Shown here in pieces: positions 46,646-55,776 of a stretch of 59,227 nucleotides of DNA (within the stretch, counting starts at the first letter, position 1; every line of letters starts with the position of its first letter). The DNA comes from an uncultured delta proteobacterium (lineage in GTDB: Bacteria; Desulfobacterota; Desulfovibrionia; Desulfovibrionales; Desulfovibrionaceae): assembly GCA_903843965.1 (NCBI GenBank), contig CAIMRY010000042.1:1-59227 (forward strand), written 5' to 3'. The notes below the pieces were generated by a model that was given only the letters and a program-made list of their open reading frames with translations, was not told where the DNA came from and ran no database searches. Made by a program: the position numbers and the translations under genes.

Positions 46646-48736
46646 ATGCGGCTCATCTCCCGGCTCAAATTCCAGACCAAGATCAGCGTCGGCACCTTCC
46701 TCATCGTGGTGGCCGTGGCCCTGATGACCGCGGTTCCGGTGAGCCGCATGGCCTCGCGGGCCATCATCGCGGAGTCGCGCGGGCGCGGCCTGGCCCTGGC
46801 CGAGAACCTCTCCCTGCGCCTGGCCGACGCCATGCTGACCCAGGACCTCTTGCGCATGAAGACCATGGTCGACGAGCTGACGGCCGTGGGCGACGACACC
46901 GTGTACGCCTTTGTGCTCGACGATACCGGCGCGGTGCTGGCGCACACCTTCAAGAAGGGCTTCCCGGTGCAGCTCAAGGCGGCCAATGCCGCCGACGGCA
47001 AGGGCGCGAGCGTCCGGCTGCTGGATACCGGCGCGGAGCTGGTCTACGACTTCGCGGTGCCGGTGGTCATCTCGGGCCGGCGCTTCGGCACGGCGCGCCT
47101 CGGGCTCTCGCGCTCCCGGGCCGAGGCCGAGGTCAACAGCCTGCTGTTCACCTTCGGCGGGCTCTCCGTGGCGGCCATGGCTGCGGCGCTGCTGCTCAGC
47201 TCAATGTTCGCCCGGCGGGTGGCGCGGCGCATCAACCTGCTCAAGGAATACGCCCAGGAGGTCGTGCGCGGCAACCTGGACATCGAGACCACCTCGACAC
47301 TCAAGCGCAACTGCTGGGAGATCATGCAATGCGGGCGCAGCCAGTGCCCGGCCTACGCCATGCCCCGGCACCGCTGCTGGCACATGCACGGCACCCTGTG
47401 CCCGGACTGCGCCCCGGCCGACGGCCAGGTCCGCAAATCCTGCGTGCGCTGCCCGGTGTTCCGCGCCAACGCTGGCGACGAGATCCAGGACCTGTCCGAG
47501 ACCTTCGGCATCATGGCCTCGACCCTGAAACGGCAGATCGGCGCGCTGGGCCAGCAGCAGCAGCTCATGCGGACCATCCTCGACGCCACGCCGGACCTGG
47601 TCTGCCTGCTCGACGCACAGGGCCGCTTCCTGGCCGTGAACCGGGCCTATGCCGCCTTCCTGGGCCGGGGCGAAGCCGAGATCATCGGCCGCACCGAGGC
47701 CGACTTCTTTTCCCCGGACGAGAGCGCCGAACGCGCGGCCAAGAACCGGGCAGTGCTCTGCTCCGGCATGGGGAAGCAGGCCGAGATACGCGTCCACACC
47801 GCGCGCGGGGAGCAGTGGTTCCACGAGGTCAACGTGCCCGTGCGCGACGCCGCAGGCCAGGCCATGGGCGTGCTCAAGACCGCCCGCGACGTCACCGAGG
47901 TCAAGAGCATCGAGGAAAAGCTCCTGCAATCGCAGAAGATGGAGTCTCTGGGCAAGCTGGCCGGGGGCGTGGCGCACGAGATCAACACCCCGCTGGGCAT
48001 CATCCTGGGCTATGCCCAGCTTTTGCAGGACGACGTGCCCGAGGGCGGCCAGATCAGCGAGGACCTCAGGATCATCGAGCGCCAGGCCAAGGTCTGCCGC
48101 AAGATCGTGGCCGATCTGCTCGGCTTCTCCCGCCAGCACGAGTCGAGCATGGTGCCCATGGATGTCAACGAATCCGTAAGCGACGTGGTGTCCCTGGTGC
48201 GGCACACCTTCGGCCTGGAGAAGGTCGCCCTGGAGCTGGACCTGGACGAGGCCCTGCCCGCCATCATCGGCGACCGGGAAAAAATGGGCCAGGTCTGGAT
48301 GAACCTCTTGAACAACGCCCGCGACGCCATGCCCGGCGGCGGGGCCATCCGCATCCGCACCCGCAGGCGCGAGGCCGAGGGCGTGCTGGCCGTGTCCGTG
48401 GCCGACAGCGGCACGGGCATCAGCCCCGCGCATCTGGATAAGGTCTTTGATCCGTTCTTCAGCACCAAGGGCGTGGGCGAGGGCACGGGGCTCGGCCTGT
48501 CCGTGTCCTTCGGCATCGTGCAGAACCACGGCGGCACCATCGAGGTGCAGAGCCCGGCCCCGGCGGAGTTTCGGCCCGGCAGCGCAGATGGTTTGGACAG
48601 TGGAAAAAGGCCGGACGGCGGAAACGGCCCGGACGGCGGAAACGGGCCGGGCCGCGCGGGCACGGTGTTCCACGTGCTGCTGCCGCTGTCCTGCCCTGCC
48701 CCGGCCCCGGCAGCAGCGCCAATCTTCCCCGTGTAA
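46646..48736 (+). CDS. membrane histidine kinase with 8-Cys cytoplasmic module
   Basis: 696 residues from the ATG at 46646. Helix 1 (about 11-30), a periplasmic Cache-like domain (31-165) and helix 2 (166-187) are followed by HAMP. A Cys-rich segment (222-271) holds eight Cys, starting NCWEIMQCGRSQCPAY and ending KSCVRCPVF; similar CW-type segments occur in sensor proteins and probably bind metal or an Fe-S cluster. A PAS domain (about 305-425) comes before HisKA (VAHEINTPLG) and the ATPase domain (GEGTGLGLS). An 18-bp duplication makes a PDGGNG repeat near the end. Confidence 0.88.
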   Translation: MRLISRLKFQTKISVGTFLIVVAVALMTAVPVSRMASRAIIAESRGRGLALAENLSLRLADAMLTQDLLRMKTMVDELTAVGDDTVYAFVLDDTGAVLAHTFKKGFPVQLKAANAADGKGASVRLLDTGAELVYDFAVPVVISGRRFGTARLGLSRSRAEAEVNSLLFTFGGLSVAAMAAALLLSSMFARRVARRINLLKEYAQEVVRGNLDIETTSTLKRNCWEIMQCGRSQCPAYAMPRHRCWHMHGTLCPDCAPADGQVRKSCVRCPVFRANAGDEIQDLSETFGIMASTLKRQIGALGQQQQLMRTILDATPDLVCLLDAQGRFLAVNRAYAAFLGRGEAEIIGRTEADFFSPDESAERAAKNRAVLCSGMGKQAEIRVHTARGEQWFHEVNVPVRDAAGQAMGVLKTARDVTEVKSIEEKLLQSQKMESLGKLAGGVAHEINTPLGIILGYAQLLQDDVPEGGQISEDLRIIERQAKVCRKIVADLLGFSRQHESSMVPMDVNESVSDVVSLVRHTFGLEKVALELDLDEALPAIIGDREKMGQVWMNLLNNARDAMPGGGAIRIRTRRREAEGVLAVSVADSGTGISPAHLDKVFDPFFSTKGVGEGTGLGLSVSFGIVQNHGGTIEVQSPAPAEFRPGSADGLDSGKRPDGGNGPDGGNGPGRAGTVFHVLLPLSCPAPAPAAAPIFPV

Positions 48737-48755
48737 CCTGGAAAAGGAGCTGGCC

Positions 48756-49115
48756 ATGGCCTCCATCATCGTCCTGGACGACGTCGCCGACGCGGCCATC
48801 ATGATCAAGCGCATCCTGTCCCGCCAGGGCCACGCGGTGGAGGCCTTCACCGAGGAGCAGCAGGCCCTCGACTTCGCCCGCGAGAACCCGGTGGACCTGG
48901 CCATTCTGGACATCAAGCTGCTCAAGATGACCGGAGTCGAGGTGCTGGAGGAGCTGAAGAAGATCGCGCCCACGGTGAGGGCCATCATGCTCACCGGCTA
49001 CCCCACCCTGGAGACGGCCAGGCAGGCCCTGGAGCTGGGGGCCAACGCCTACTGCGTCAAGCCCATCGACCGAAGCGAGCTGGAGTCCACTGTGGCGGCG
49101 GTCCTCAAAGCCTGA
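48756..49115 (+). CDS. stand-alone response-regulator receiver protein
   Basis: 119 residues from the ATG at 48756 after AAGGAG. It is only a receiver: acidic pair LDD (residues 7-9), phospho-acceptor D52, Thr in MLTGY and Lys in CVKPID. With no output domain it must act by protein contact, possibly on the phosphotransferase-like enzyme that starts 11 bp downstream. Confidence 0.92.
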   Translation: MASIIVLDDVADAAIMIKRILSRQGHAVEAFTEEQQALDFARENPVDLAILDIKLLKMTGVEVLEELKKIAPTVRAIMLTGYPTLETARQALELGANAYCVKPIDRSELESTVAAVLKA

Positions 49116-49126
49116 CGGAGGCGGCC

Positions 49127-51739
49127 ATGGGCCGATTGACGCAGACCCTCGCGCGCATCGGACAAAGGCTTTTCGCTCCGGGGGAGGCCCTGCGCCTGCG
49201 CTACGAGGCCTTCAAGGCCCTGCTGGCGGCGGACGAGAAGAGCCTGCTCCTGGTGGCCGAGCTGGAGGAGATCTTTGCCGGGGCGCGCCAGGTGGACCCG
49301 GCCAGGACGCGCTGGCTGTGCGGCCAGCTGTCCGGGGCCGTGGGCGAGGTGGTGGCGCGGCTGCTGGCCATGCGTCCCGGCGGACACGCTGGCCTGGCCG
49401 AGGCCCTGGCCAAGGTCCGCGCCGGGCTGGCCCAGCTGCTCCCGCCGCCAATGTCCATTGGCCCTGCCCAGCCCGAGGCGACGCCCCCCGGCCCCTTTGT
49501 GCTGCCCCTGGCCCAGGCCCTGGGCAGGCCCGAGGCCGCCGGGGGCAAGGCCGCCAACCTGGCCGCCGCGCACAGGGCCGGGCTCCGCGTGCCGCCGGGC
49601 CTGTTCGTCAGCACGGACGCCTTCCGGCATCTGCTGGCCTGCGGGAGCCTGCGGCCCCGCCTGGACCGCCTGCTGCGCCAGGTGGACCTTGCGCGGCCCG
49701 AGCGCATCGGTCCGTTGTGCGCCGGGCTGCAGGCCCTGGTGCTCGGGACCGCCGTGCCGGACGACCTGGCCCAGGCCCTGCGCGAGGCTGCGGCCAGCCC
49801 GGAGTTGGGCGGGGCGCGGCTGGCCGTGCGCAGCTCCGCCGTGGCCGAGGACGGGGTTTTCTCCTTTGCCGGGCAGTACGTGAGCGAGCTCAATGTCGAG
49901 CCCGCAGACATCGTGGACGCATACCGCCGCGTTGTGGCGGCCAAATATCGGCCCAGGGCCGTGACCTACCGCGTGCGCTGCGGCCTGCCCGACGAATCCG
50001 CGCCCATGGCCGTGCTCCTGCTGCCCATGATCGACGCCGTGGCCGCCGGGGTGCTGCACACCAGCGACAGCCGCGCTAGACAGCCCCAAAACCAGCCCCT
50101 GGGCCAGCCCGAAAAATGCCTGTCCGTCTATGCCCTGCCCGGCCTGGGCGACGCTCTGGTCTCCGGCGGGGCCCAGCCCCGCGTGGTGCGGCTGGCCCGG
50201 CGGCTGCCCGCGCAGATCCTGGAGCAGTCCGGCCCGGCGGACGTGCAGCTCGGCCTTTCCGCCCTGTCCGAACTCCTGCTGACCGGCCTGGTGCTGGAGT
50301 CCGTCTTTGGCCGCCCCCAGGAGGTGGAGTGGGCCCTGGACCGCGCGGACCGCATCTTTGTTCTGCAATCCCGCGCGTACAGCGAGACGTCAGAGCAGTC
50401 GGCCGGGCAGGAAGTGGTCTGGCCCGACGGATTGGGCGGACAGGGCGGGCTGGGCGGGCCGGGCGCAGCGGGCGAAACGGCTGGGGCTGGCGCGCTGCCG
50501 CTGGCCCAGGGCCTGGACCTCGTGGCTCCTGGCGTGGGCTGCGGGCCGGTCTTTCACCTCAAGGACGCGGCGGATGTTTTCCGCGTGCCCGCCGGGTGCG
50601 TGCTGGCCGTGGACAGCCTGACCCCGGCCCTGGCCCGTTGCGCCGACCGGGTTGCTGCGGTGGCCGCGCGCCTGGGCAGCCGGGCCAGCCACTTCGCCTC
50701 GGTGGCGCGGGAGTCCGGCCTGCCTGTGGTCTCCGGCCTGGCGCAGGGCCGCGCGCAGCTGCCCGAGGGCCTGCTCGTCACCGTGGACGCGGGCGCAGGA
50801 ACAATCCTCGCCGGGTGCGCGGAGGCCCTGCTGGACGGCCCCCGGCGCAGGCAGACAGAGGAGCGCCAGCGCCTGGCCGAGCGCTTTGCGGCCCTGGCCC
50901 GGCAGACCTGCCACCTCTCGCTCACCAACCCCGAGGCCCCGGAGTTCGCCCCTGGGGGCTGCCTCTCGCTGCACGACCTGGTGCGCTACTGCCATGAAAA
51001 GGCCGTGGCCGAGATGGTCGGGCCCGTGGAGACCGGGGGCCCGGACACGCCAGGCCGGGGCCTGGGCCAGACCCGGCGGCTCGCCACGGACCTGCCGCTG
51101 GCGCTCTACCTGCTGGACCTGGGCGGCGGGCTGGAGATCCCGGCCAAGACCGGTCGCCAAGACGATATCCGGGCCGATATCCGGACAGATATCCGGGCAG
51201 ACGCCATCGCCAGCGCGCCCATGCAGGCCCTGTGGCAGGGGCTGGCCTGCGCGGGCGAGGTCTGGCACGACCGGGGCTTCTGCTGCGACTGGCACGAGTT
51301 CGACCGCATCAGCGCCGGAATCTTCCGCAAGGACTCCCGCCTGCTGGCCAGCTACGCCCTCGTCTCCGCCGACTACCTGCACCTTCTGGTGCGCTTCGGC
51401 TATCACTTCGCCGTGCTGGACAGCCTGTGCGGCCCAAGGCCGGAGGCCAACTACGTCCACTTCCGCTTCAAGGGCGGCGGCGGCCTGCCGGAGCAGCGGC
51501 TGCTGCGCATCGGGTTCCTGTCCCGGGTGCTTTCCGGCAGCGGCTTTGTCCTGCGGGTCCGGGGCGACATGCTCGACGCCCGCCTGGCCCGGGCCGAGGC
51601 GGCGGAGGTCCGGCGCGTGCTGGTCCTGCTGGGCCGCCTGCTGGTGCGCACCCAGCGCATGGACATGGGCCTGGCCGACGAGGCCCAGGCCGAGGCCCTG
51701 GCCCAGGAATTTCTGGCCGTCTGCGGGGCTGCGTCGTGA
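49127..51739 (+). CDS. PEP-synthase-like phosphotransferase with unknown C-terminal domain
   Basis: 870 residues. After about 130 helical residues comes the ATP-grasp nucleotide domain of the PPDK/PEP synthase family (GGKAANLAAAHRAGL, RVPPGLFVST, AVRSSAVAEDG). The swivelling domain has the phospho-His H522 in SRASHFASVARESGLPVVSG. The TIM barrel that binds pyruvate or PEP is missing; instead about 290 unrecognised residues follow, so the phosphate acceptor is probably not pyruvate. A 12-bp unit repeated three times (51164-51199) gives DIRADIRTDIRA. The stop overlaps the phosphatase start. Confidence 0.85.
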   Translation: MGRLTQTLARIGQRLFAPGEALRLRYEAFKALLAADEKSLLLVAELEEIFAGARQVDPARTRWLCGQLSGAVGEVVARLLAMRPGGHAGLAEALAKVRAGLAQLLPPPMSIGPAQPEATPPGPFVLPLAQALGRPEAAGGKAANLAAAHRAGLRVPPGLFVSTDAFRHLLACGSLRPRLDRLLRQVDLARPERIGPLCAGLQALVLGTAVPDDLAQALREAAASPELGGARLAVRSSAVAEDGVFSFAGQYVSELNVEPADIVDAYRRVVAAKYRPRAVTYRVRCGLPDESAPMAVLLLPMIDAVAAGVLHTSDSRARQPQNQPLGQPEKCLSVYALPGLGDALVSGGAQPRVVRLARRLPAQILEQSGPADVQLGLSALSELLLTGLVLESVFGRPQEVEWALDRADRIFVLQSRAYSETSEQSAGQEVVWPDGLGGQGGLGGPGAAGETAGAGALPLAQGLDLVAPGVGCGPVFHLKDAADVFRVPAGCVLAVDSLTPALARCADRVAAVAARLGSRASHFASVARESGLPVVSGLAQGRAQLPEGLLVTVDAGAGTILAGCAEALLDGPRRRQTEERQRLAERFAALARQTCHLSLTNPEAPEFAPGGCLSLHDLVRYCHEKAVAEMVGPVETGGPDTPGRGLGQTRRLATDLPLALYLLDLGGGLEIPAKTGRQDDIRADIRTDIRADAIASAPMQALWQGLACAGEVWHDRGFCCDWHEFDRISAGIFRKDSRLLASYALVSADYLHLLVRFGYHFAVLDSLCGPRPEANYVHFRFKGGGGLPEQRLLRIGFLSRVLSGSGFVLRVRGDMLDARLARAEAAEVRRVLVLLGRLLVRTQRMDMGLADEAQAEALAQEFLAVCGAAS
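51164..51199 (+). repeat. 12-bp tandem repeat in the phosphotransferase gene
   Basis: GATATCCGGGCC, GATATCCGGACA and GATATCCGGGCA follow directly and in frame. Confidence 0.9.
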
Positions 51740-52725
51740 GCGCGACCACGCACGGACATCCCGTGACCTGGGTCACGGACCACCTGGCCGTGGGGCCCGC
51801 GCCCATGTCCTTTGCCGCATTGGACGACCTGCGCGGCCAGGGCGTGCGGGCCATCCTGAACCTCTGCGCGGAGTTCACGGACCTGCACAGCATCGAGGCC
51901 AAGCACGGCTTCGAGGTCTACCACCTGCCCATCGAGGACGAGGAGGCCCCGGACCTGGCCGAGCTGGACAAGGCCCTGGACTGGCTGGACGAGGCCATCT
52001 ACCTGGGCAAGAAGGTCTTCATCCACTGCCGCCACGGCATCGGCCGCACGGGCACGGTGCTCAACGCCTACATCTTGCGCCGAGGGCTGGGGCACCAGCG
52101 GGCCTGGCTCCGCTTGCGGCCCCTACGCGCCCAGCCGGCCAACTTTTGCCAGTGGCGCATGGTGCGGCGCTACGGCAAGGGGGCCGTGCCGCTCACCGTG
52201 CGCACCCCCAGCCTGGAGCACAAGAGCTTCCTGGACCTGGAGCCGTTCTTCAGCGACTACCAGGCCCTGGTCCGCCGGGTCGAGGACGCCTGTGCCGCGC
52301 AGCCTGCGCCCTTCATGCGCTGCGGACGGGAGCACGCGTGCTGCTGCGCCGAGGCCTTTGACCTGGCCCTGGTGGAGGCCGTGCACCTGAACGCGCGGAT
52401 CAACGCCGAGCTGAGCCGGGCCGACAGGCAGGCGGCCATCGAGCGCTCGGCAAAGGGGCCGGGGATCTGTCCGCTGCTTCAGGAGGGGGCCTGCATGGCC
52501 TTTGACTTCCGGCCCCTGCGCTGCCGCCTCCACGATCTGCCCCAGGCCGAGGCCCGGCGACTGGAAGCGGAGCTGGCCCCCGCCCTGGACACGGCCTCGC
52601 GCGCGGTCCACCAGGCTCTGACCGGCCAGTTCCTGCCCGAGGGCTTTCCGCGCTTCAGCGTGGGCGAGGCCGTGTCCGGCCGGTATGTGCAGGTTTTTTT
52701 CAATTGGCAGCGGCAACAACGCTAG
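51736..52725 (+). CDS. dual-specificity phosphatase fused to a YkgJ-type Cys domain
   Basis: 329 residues from the GTG at 51736 overlapping the previous stop. The first about 170 residues are a dual-specificity/tyrosine phosphatase with the loop H-C98-RHGIG-R104-TG. The C-terminal part (about 195-285) holds CGREHACCC and later CPLLQEGACMAF and RPLRCRLH, the pattern of YkgJ (CxxCxxCC) zinc- or iron-binding proteins. The fusion links protein dephosphorylation to a metal centre. It closes the operon, opposite in chemistry to the preceding phosphotransferase. Confidence 0.85.
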   Translation: MSATTHGHPVTWVTDHLAVGPAPMSFAALDDLRGQGVRAILNLCAEFTDLHSIEAKHGFEVYHLPIEDEEAPDLAELDKALDWLDEAIYLGKKVFIHCRHGIGRTGTVLNAYILRRGLGHQRAWLRLRPLRAQPANFCQWRMVRRYGKGAVPLTVRTPSLEHKSFLDLEPFFSDYQALVRRVEDACAAQPAPFMRCGREHACCCAEAFDLALVEAVHLNARINAELSRADRQAAIERSAKGPGICPLLQEGACMAFDFRPLRCRLHDLPQAEARRLEAELAPALDTASRAVHQALTGQFLPEGFPRFSVGEAVSGRYVQVFFNWQRQQR

Positions 52726-52966
52726 AACGTTCCTCTTTCGCGGCCAAACAGGGCCTGGCGGCACGCTCGCAGCACGGTCAGGCCCACTGTTCGCTTGGCA
52801 GATCGGCCCCAGGGGGGTACGGATAGGCCATGGATGTGGAAAATTAAGGCCCCAGGCGCCAAAACCTGCGGCTGGCATAGACGCGGCGGGACCTGCGATA
52901 CCCGCCTTGGCCCGCCCCAACGGGCTGGCGCATTGCACAGCATCGCAAAGCATCGAAGGACGTGAC

Positions 52967-53866
52967 ATGAGCGAAAGCAATCTTGAGGTCGGATCGTATG
53001 TCCAGAACGTGAAAGCCCCGGACTGGGGCATCGGCAAGATTCTGGAACTGGGCAATGAGGGCAAGCGACGCGTGCTCTTTGAGTACGCCGGGCTGAAAAA
53101 CATGCAGCCCCTGAACCTCAGCCCGTTCGATCCACCAGAAAACCATCCGCTGCTGCGCAGCATTTCCGCCGCCACGGACCTCACCGGGGTCAAGTCCTTC
53201 GTCGCCATGGAGGAGGAATTTACACGGCAATTCAAAAATGGCGGCTTTGAGGACCCGGAGTACATCAAGGAGGAGCGTTCCTACAAGCTCGAAGCGGCTG
53301 AGCAAATGCGCACCCAGTGCTCCAAGGAGAACCTGGAGGCGCTGCTCAAGGCTGGCGACTACGCGGAGATCTGCGAACGGGCGACGCGGCCGGTGGTGAA
53401 AACGAACCTCGTTTTTCTCATCGAAAAATTCACCCTGGCCGACGGCCTGAAGCGCGGACCCAAAAAACAGGAGCTTTTTGCCACCAGCTTTTATGCGCTG
53501 CTGCATGGCCCGGGCGAGATATCCGGGCGGTTCGACGCCTTTGTCGGAGCGCTGGAGGAACTGGGCGCCTGCAAGTGGCCCATCGCGACCTACCCCCTGT
53601 TTCTGATGGAGCCGGACCGCTATCCGTTCGTCAAGCCGCGCTACATCAAGGCGGCCGCCAAGGCCTACGCCTTTGACGTCCGGTACGACGTGCACCCCAG
53701 CTGGCAGAGCTACTCCAGCATCATGAACTTTGTGCACTATGTCGCTGGCGTGCTGGAGAACAGGGCCAAGCTCAAGCCGCGTGACCTCATCGATGTCCAG
53801 GGCTTCATCTGGTGTTCGCTGCAAGCAGCCATTGCGCCAAAGAAGAAGGCCGCGCCCGCCCCGTAA
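52967..53866 (+). CDS. DUF3553-type N-terminal domain protein of unknown function
   Basis: 299 residues from the ATG at 52967 after AAGGA. Residues about 5-50 (VGSYVQNVKAPDWGIGKILEL) resemble DUF3553, a small beta-barrel-like unit. The remainder is helical and unrecognised and ends with Lys/Ala/Pro. It is cytoplasmic. It is separated from the phosphatase by 241 bp, so it is probably a separate transcript. Confidence 0.7.
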   Translation: MSESNLEVGSYVQNVKAPDWGIGKILELGNEGKRRVLFEYAGLKNMQPLNLSPFDPPENHPLLRSISAATDLTGVKSFVAMEEEFTRQFKNGGFEDPEYIKEERSYKLEAAEQMRTQCSKENLEALLKAGDYAEICERATRPVVKTNLVFLIEKFTLADGLKRGPKKQELFATSFYALLHGPGEISGRFDAFVGALEELGACKWPIATYPLFLMEPDRYPFVKPRYIKAAAKAYAFDVRYDVHPSWQSYSSIMNFVHYVAGVLENRAKLKPRDLIDVQGFIWCSLQAAIAPKKKAAPAP

Positions 53867-53904
53867 ATAAAGAGCGGTTGTCCGCATGCTCCACGGAGAT
53901 CGCC

Positions 53905-54117
53905 ATGAGCACCTATGTTTACAAGGACCCGAACAAGAAGTTCGAGCTCGACATCACGGAGCTGCGCGGCTGTGTGCGTGTGACCCTGACGGACAAGGGC
54001 GTGACGGCCCAGCTGTGCACGGCGAAGAACCTGGAGGCGGCCTTTGAGTATGTCGCCACCATGTTCGCAACCGGCGGCAAGCCCGCGCCAAGGCGTGACG
54101 AGTGGGTGCAGCTGTAG
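53905..54117 (+). CDS. small conserved hypothetical protein
   Basis: 70 residues from the ATG at 53905 with CGGAGA upstream. It has alternating beta-like and helical segments, one Cys near 23 and one near 38, and no signal or membrane segment. I recognise no family. It follows the DUF3553 gene by 38 bp and is followed by a strong terminator. Confidence 0.6.
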   Translation: MSTYVYKDPNKKFELDITELRGCVRVTLTDKGVTAQLCTAKNLEAAFEYVATMFATGGKPAPRRDEWVQL

Positions 54118-54161
54118 GGGATGATCCGGCGCGGCGCTACGCCTTACCATTTCTGGGCCAA

Positions 54162-54204
54162 AAAGAAGGGACTTCGGCGCGCGCCGGGGTCCCTTCTTTC
54201 TTTA
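54162..54204. terminator. bidirectional terminator
   Basis: AAAGAAGGGAC (54162-54172) pairs perfectly with GTCCCTTCTTT (54189-54199) around a GC-rich loop; CTTTAT follows on the plus strand and TTTTTGG on the minus strand. It ends the plus-strand genes and probably also the minus-strand ddl transcript. Confidence 0.85.
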
Positions 54205-54390
54205 TGGAGCAGTGAACATTGCGTCGGCGCCAACCACCACGCAAATGCAAAATAAATACAACGCGATTACGCCATGCGCCTATGGCATGGTAAAGACAGT
54301 TCACTGAAGCCGCTGCAAGCATCTCGAAATCACACCGGGTTGGCTCTGCAGTGCAATCAAGCAAGAGCAGGACGTGCCAAAGAATGGTGA

Positions 54391-55581
54391 TCATCTTTTA
54401 AGAATACGCGCCTCCAGCGGAACAGGATCTTCATGTGTGCTGGAGCCGTCAAATAACATCACAGCTTCAGTCAGCAAATCATCAAGCAACTGTGTAAAAG
54501 TTGTAAGGGTAGCGGCTTGCTCCCACAAGAAGAAGGCCAACGATCCAGGCGTCGGGTTGACTTCGTTCAACCAGACCTCATTGCTTTGCGCATCTGCAAT
54601 AAAATCAATGCGGGGCGCGCCTGTTCCGTCGACAACATCAAAAACCTGACATGCCCAACTCCGAATCTGTTGCTCAACGTGACTATCGATGGCTGGATTC
54701 ACTTCGCGGGTCAAAGAGATCATTCCTTGACTTGATGCTGTTTTGACACCGTTCTTTCCGTTTTCGGAAAGATATTTTTGCTTAAAATCGAGCAAGTCTG
54801 AATGTCGCAATGGTTTCTCAATGGCAGAGGTCACTATGCCTTCTGGACCATTTCTCACTGAAATGTTCAGCTCATACGCATTGTCAACAAAAGGCTCCAA
54901 AATTACCTTGTTATCATAGGTGAAGATACGTGGCAGAACAGCTATAAGCTCATCGATGTTCGAAATTCGCGACACGCCAATGCTGCTTCCCATATGAGCT
55001 GGTTTAATGCAGACAGGGAATTTGACAGCACTTTTAATTTGTTCAATCTCCCTAGACCTCAGAAGAAGACCCTCAATGGGCTTTTTGACTACGTGACAAC
55101 CCAAATGAGGCACGTTGATAGACTTCAAGAGTGATTTTGTAACGTCCTTGTCCATAAAAATGCTGCTCGCCATAGCTCTCATGCCAGCATAAGGGACACC
55201 TGCGGTTTCGAACACACCCTGGATGCTGCCGTCTTCACCAATCCGACCATGAAAGACCGGGAGCGCGATGTCTACTGTATAGTGTTTAGACGAACCGAAT
55301 ACTGATTTATGGACCGGGAATAATACTCCCTTATCCTTTGGGTCCAGGCTTAAACGTACCGGTGTGAGCTTTTTGCACATGGCCACATCTGGTATGTAGC
55401 AGCTTTTGTCAAACAATTGTTCGCCTACAAACCATGTCCCATCTCGACTGATGTATACAGGGAATGGATTATACTTGACGGTATCAATGGCGTGCAGCGC
55501 TTGCAAACCAGAAATAACGCTTATATCGTGCTCCGGAGATATTCCACCAAAGAACACTGCGACCCGTTTCTTGCTGCTCAT
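54391..55581 (-). CDS. ddl: D-alanine-D-alanine ligase of the island cassette
   Basis: 396 residues, AT-rich. The N-terminal motif VFFGGISPEHDIS carries the catalytic Glu (E17), FHGRIGEDGSIQG and SSIGVS follow, and NEVNPTPGSLAFFLWE ends the ATP-grasp core. The omega loop has Lys-Tyr (QKYLSE), the pair found in D-Ala-D-Ala rather than VanA-type D-Ala-D-Lac enzymes. It would supply D-Ala-D-Ala for the MurF-like ligase encoded just upstream. It is longer than E. coli DdlB (about 306 residues), nearer DdlA-type or Van-type sizes. Confidence 0.92.
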   Translation of the reverse strand: MSSKKRVAVFFGGISPEHDISVISGLQALHAIDTVKYNPFPVYISRDGTWFVGEQLFDKSCYIPDVAMCKKLTPVRLSLDPKDKGVLFPVHKSVFGSSKHYTVDIALPVFHGRIGEDGSIQGVFETAGVPYAGMRAMASSIFMDKDVTKSLLKSINVPHLGCHVVKKPIEGLLLRSREIEQIKSAVKFPVCIKPAHMGSSIGVSRISNIDELIAVLPRIFTYDNKVILEPFVDNAYELNISVRNGPEGIVTSAIEKPLRHSDLLDFKQKYLSENGKNGVKTASSQGMISLTREVNPAIDSHVEQQIRSWACQVFDVVDGTGAPRIDFIADAQSNEVWLNEVNPTPGSLAFFLWEQAATLTTFTQLLDDLLTEAVMLFDGSSTHEDPVPLEARILKR

Positions 55582-55776
55582 ACCTTTTACTCCCCACGGT
55601 ACTTAAATTTCTGAACCTAATGCGAAAATGTTGCGCAGGAAGAAAGGATGCGAGGACGACACGGCAGAAGACATATCGCCAGGAAAATACCCATAAAAAC
55701 TAATCCGATAAAAGCACAATCGAAACCAATATACTTTGACAATAAAAATTAGCACAATCCGAAAGCGAAAAGAACA

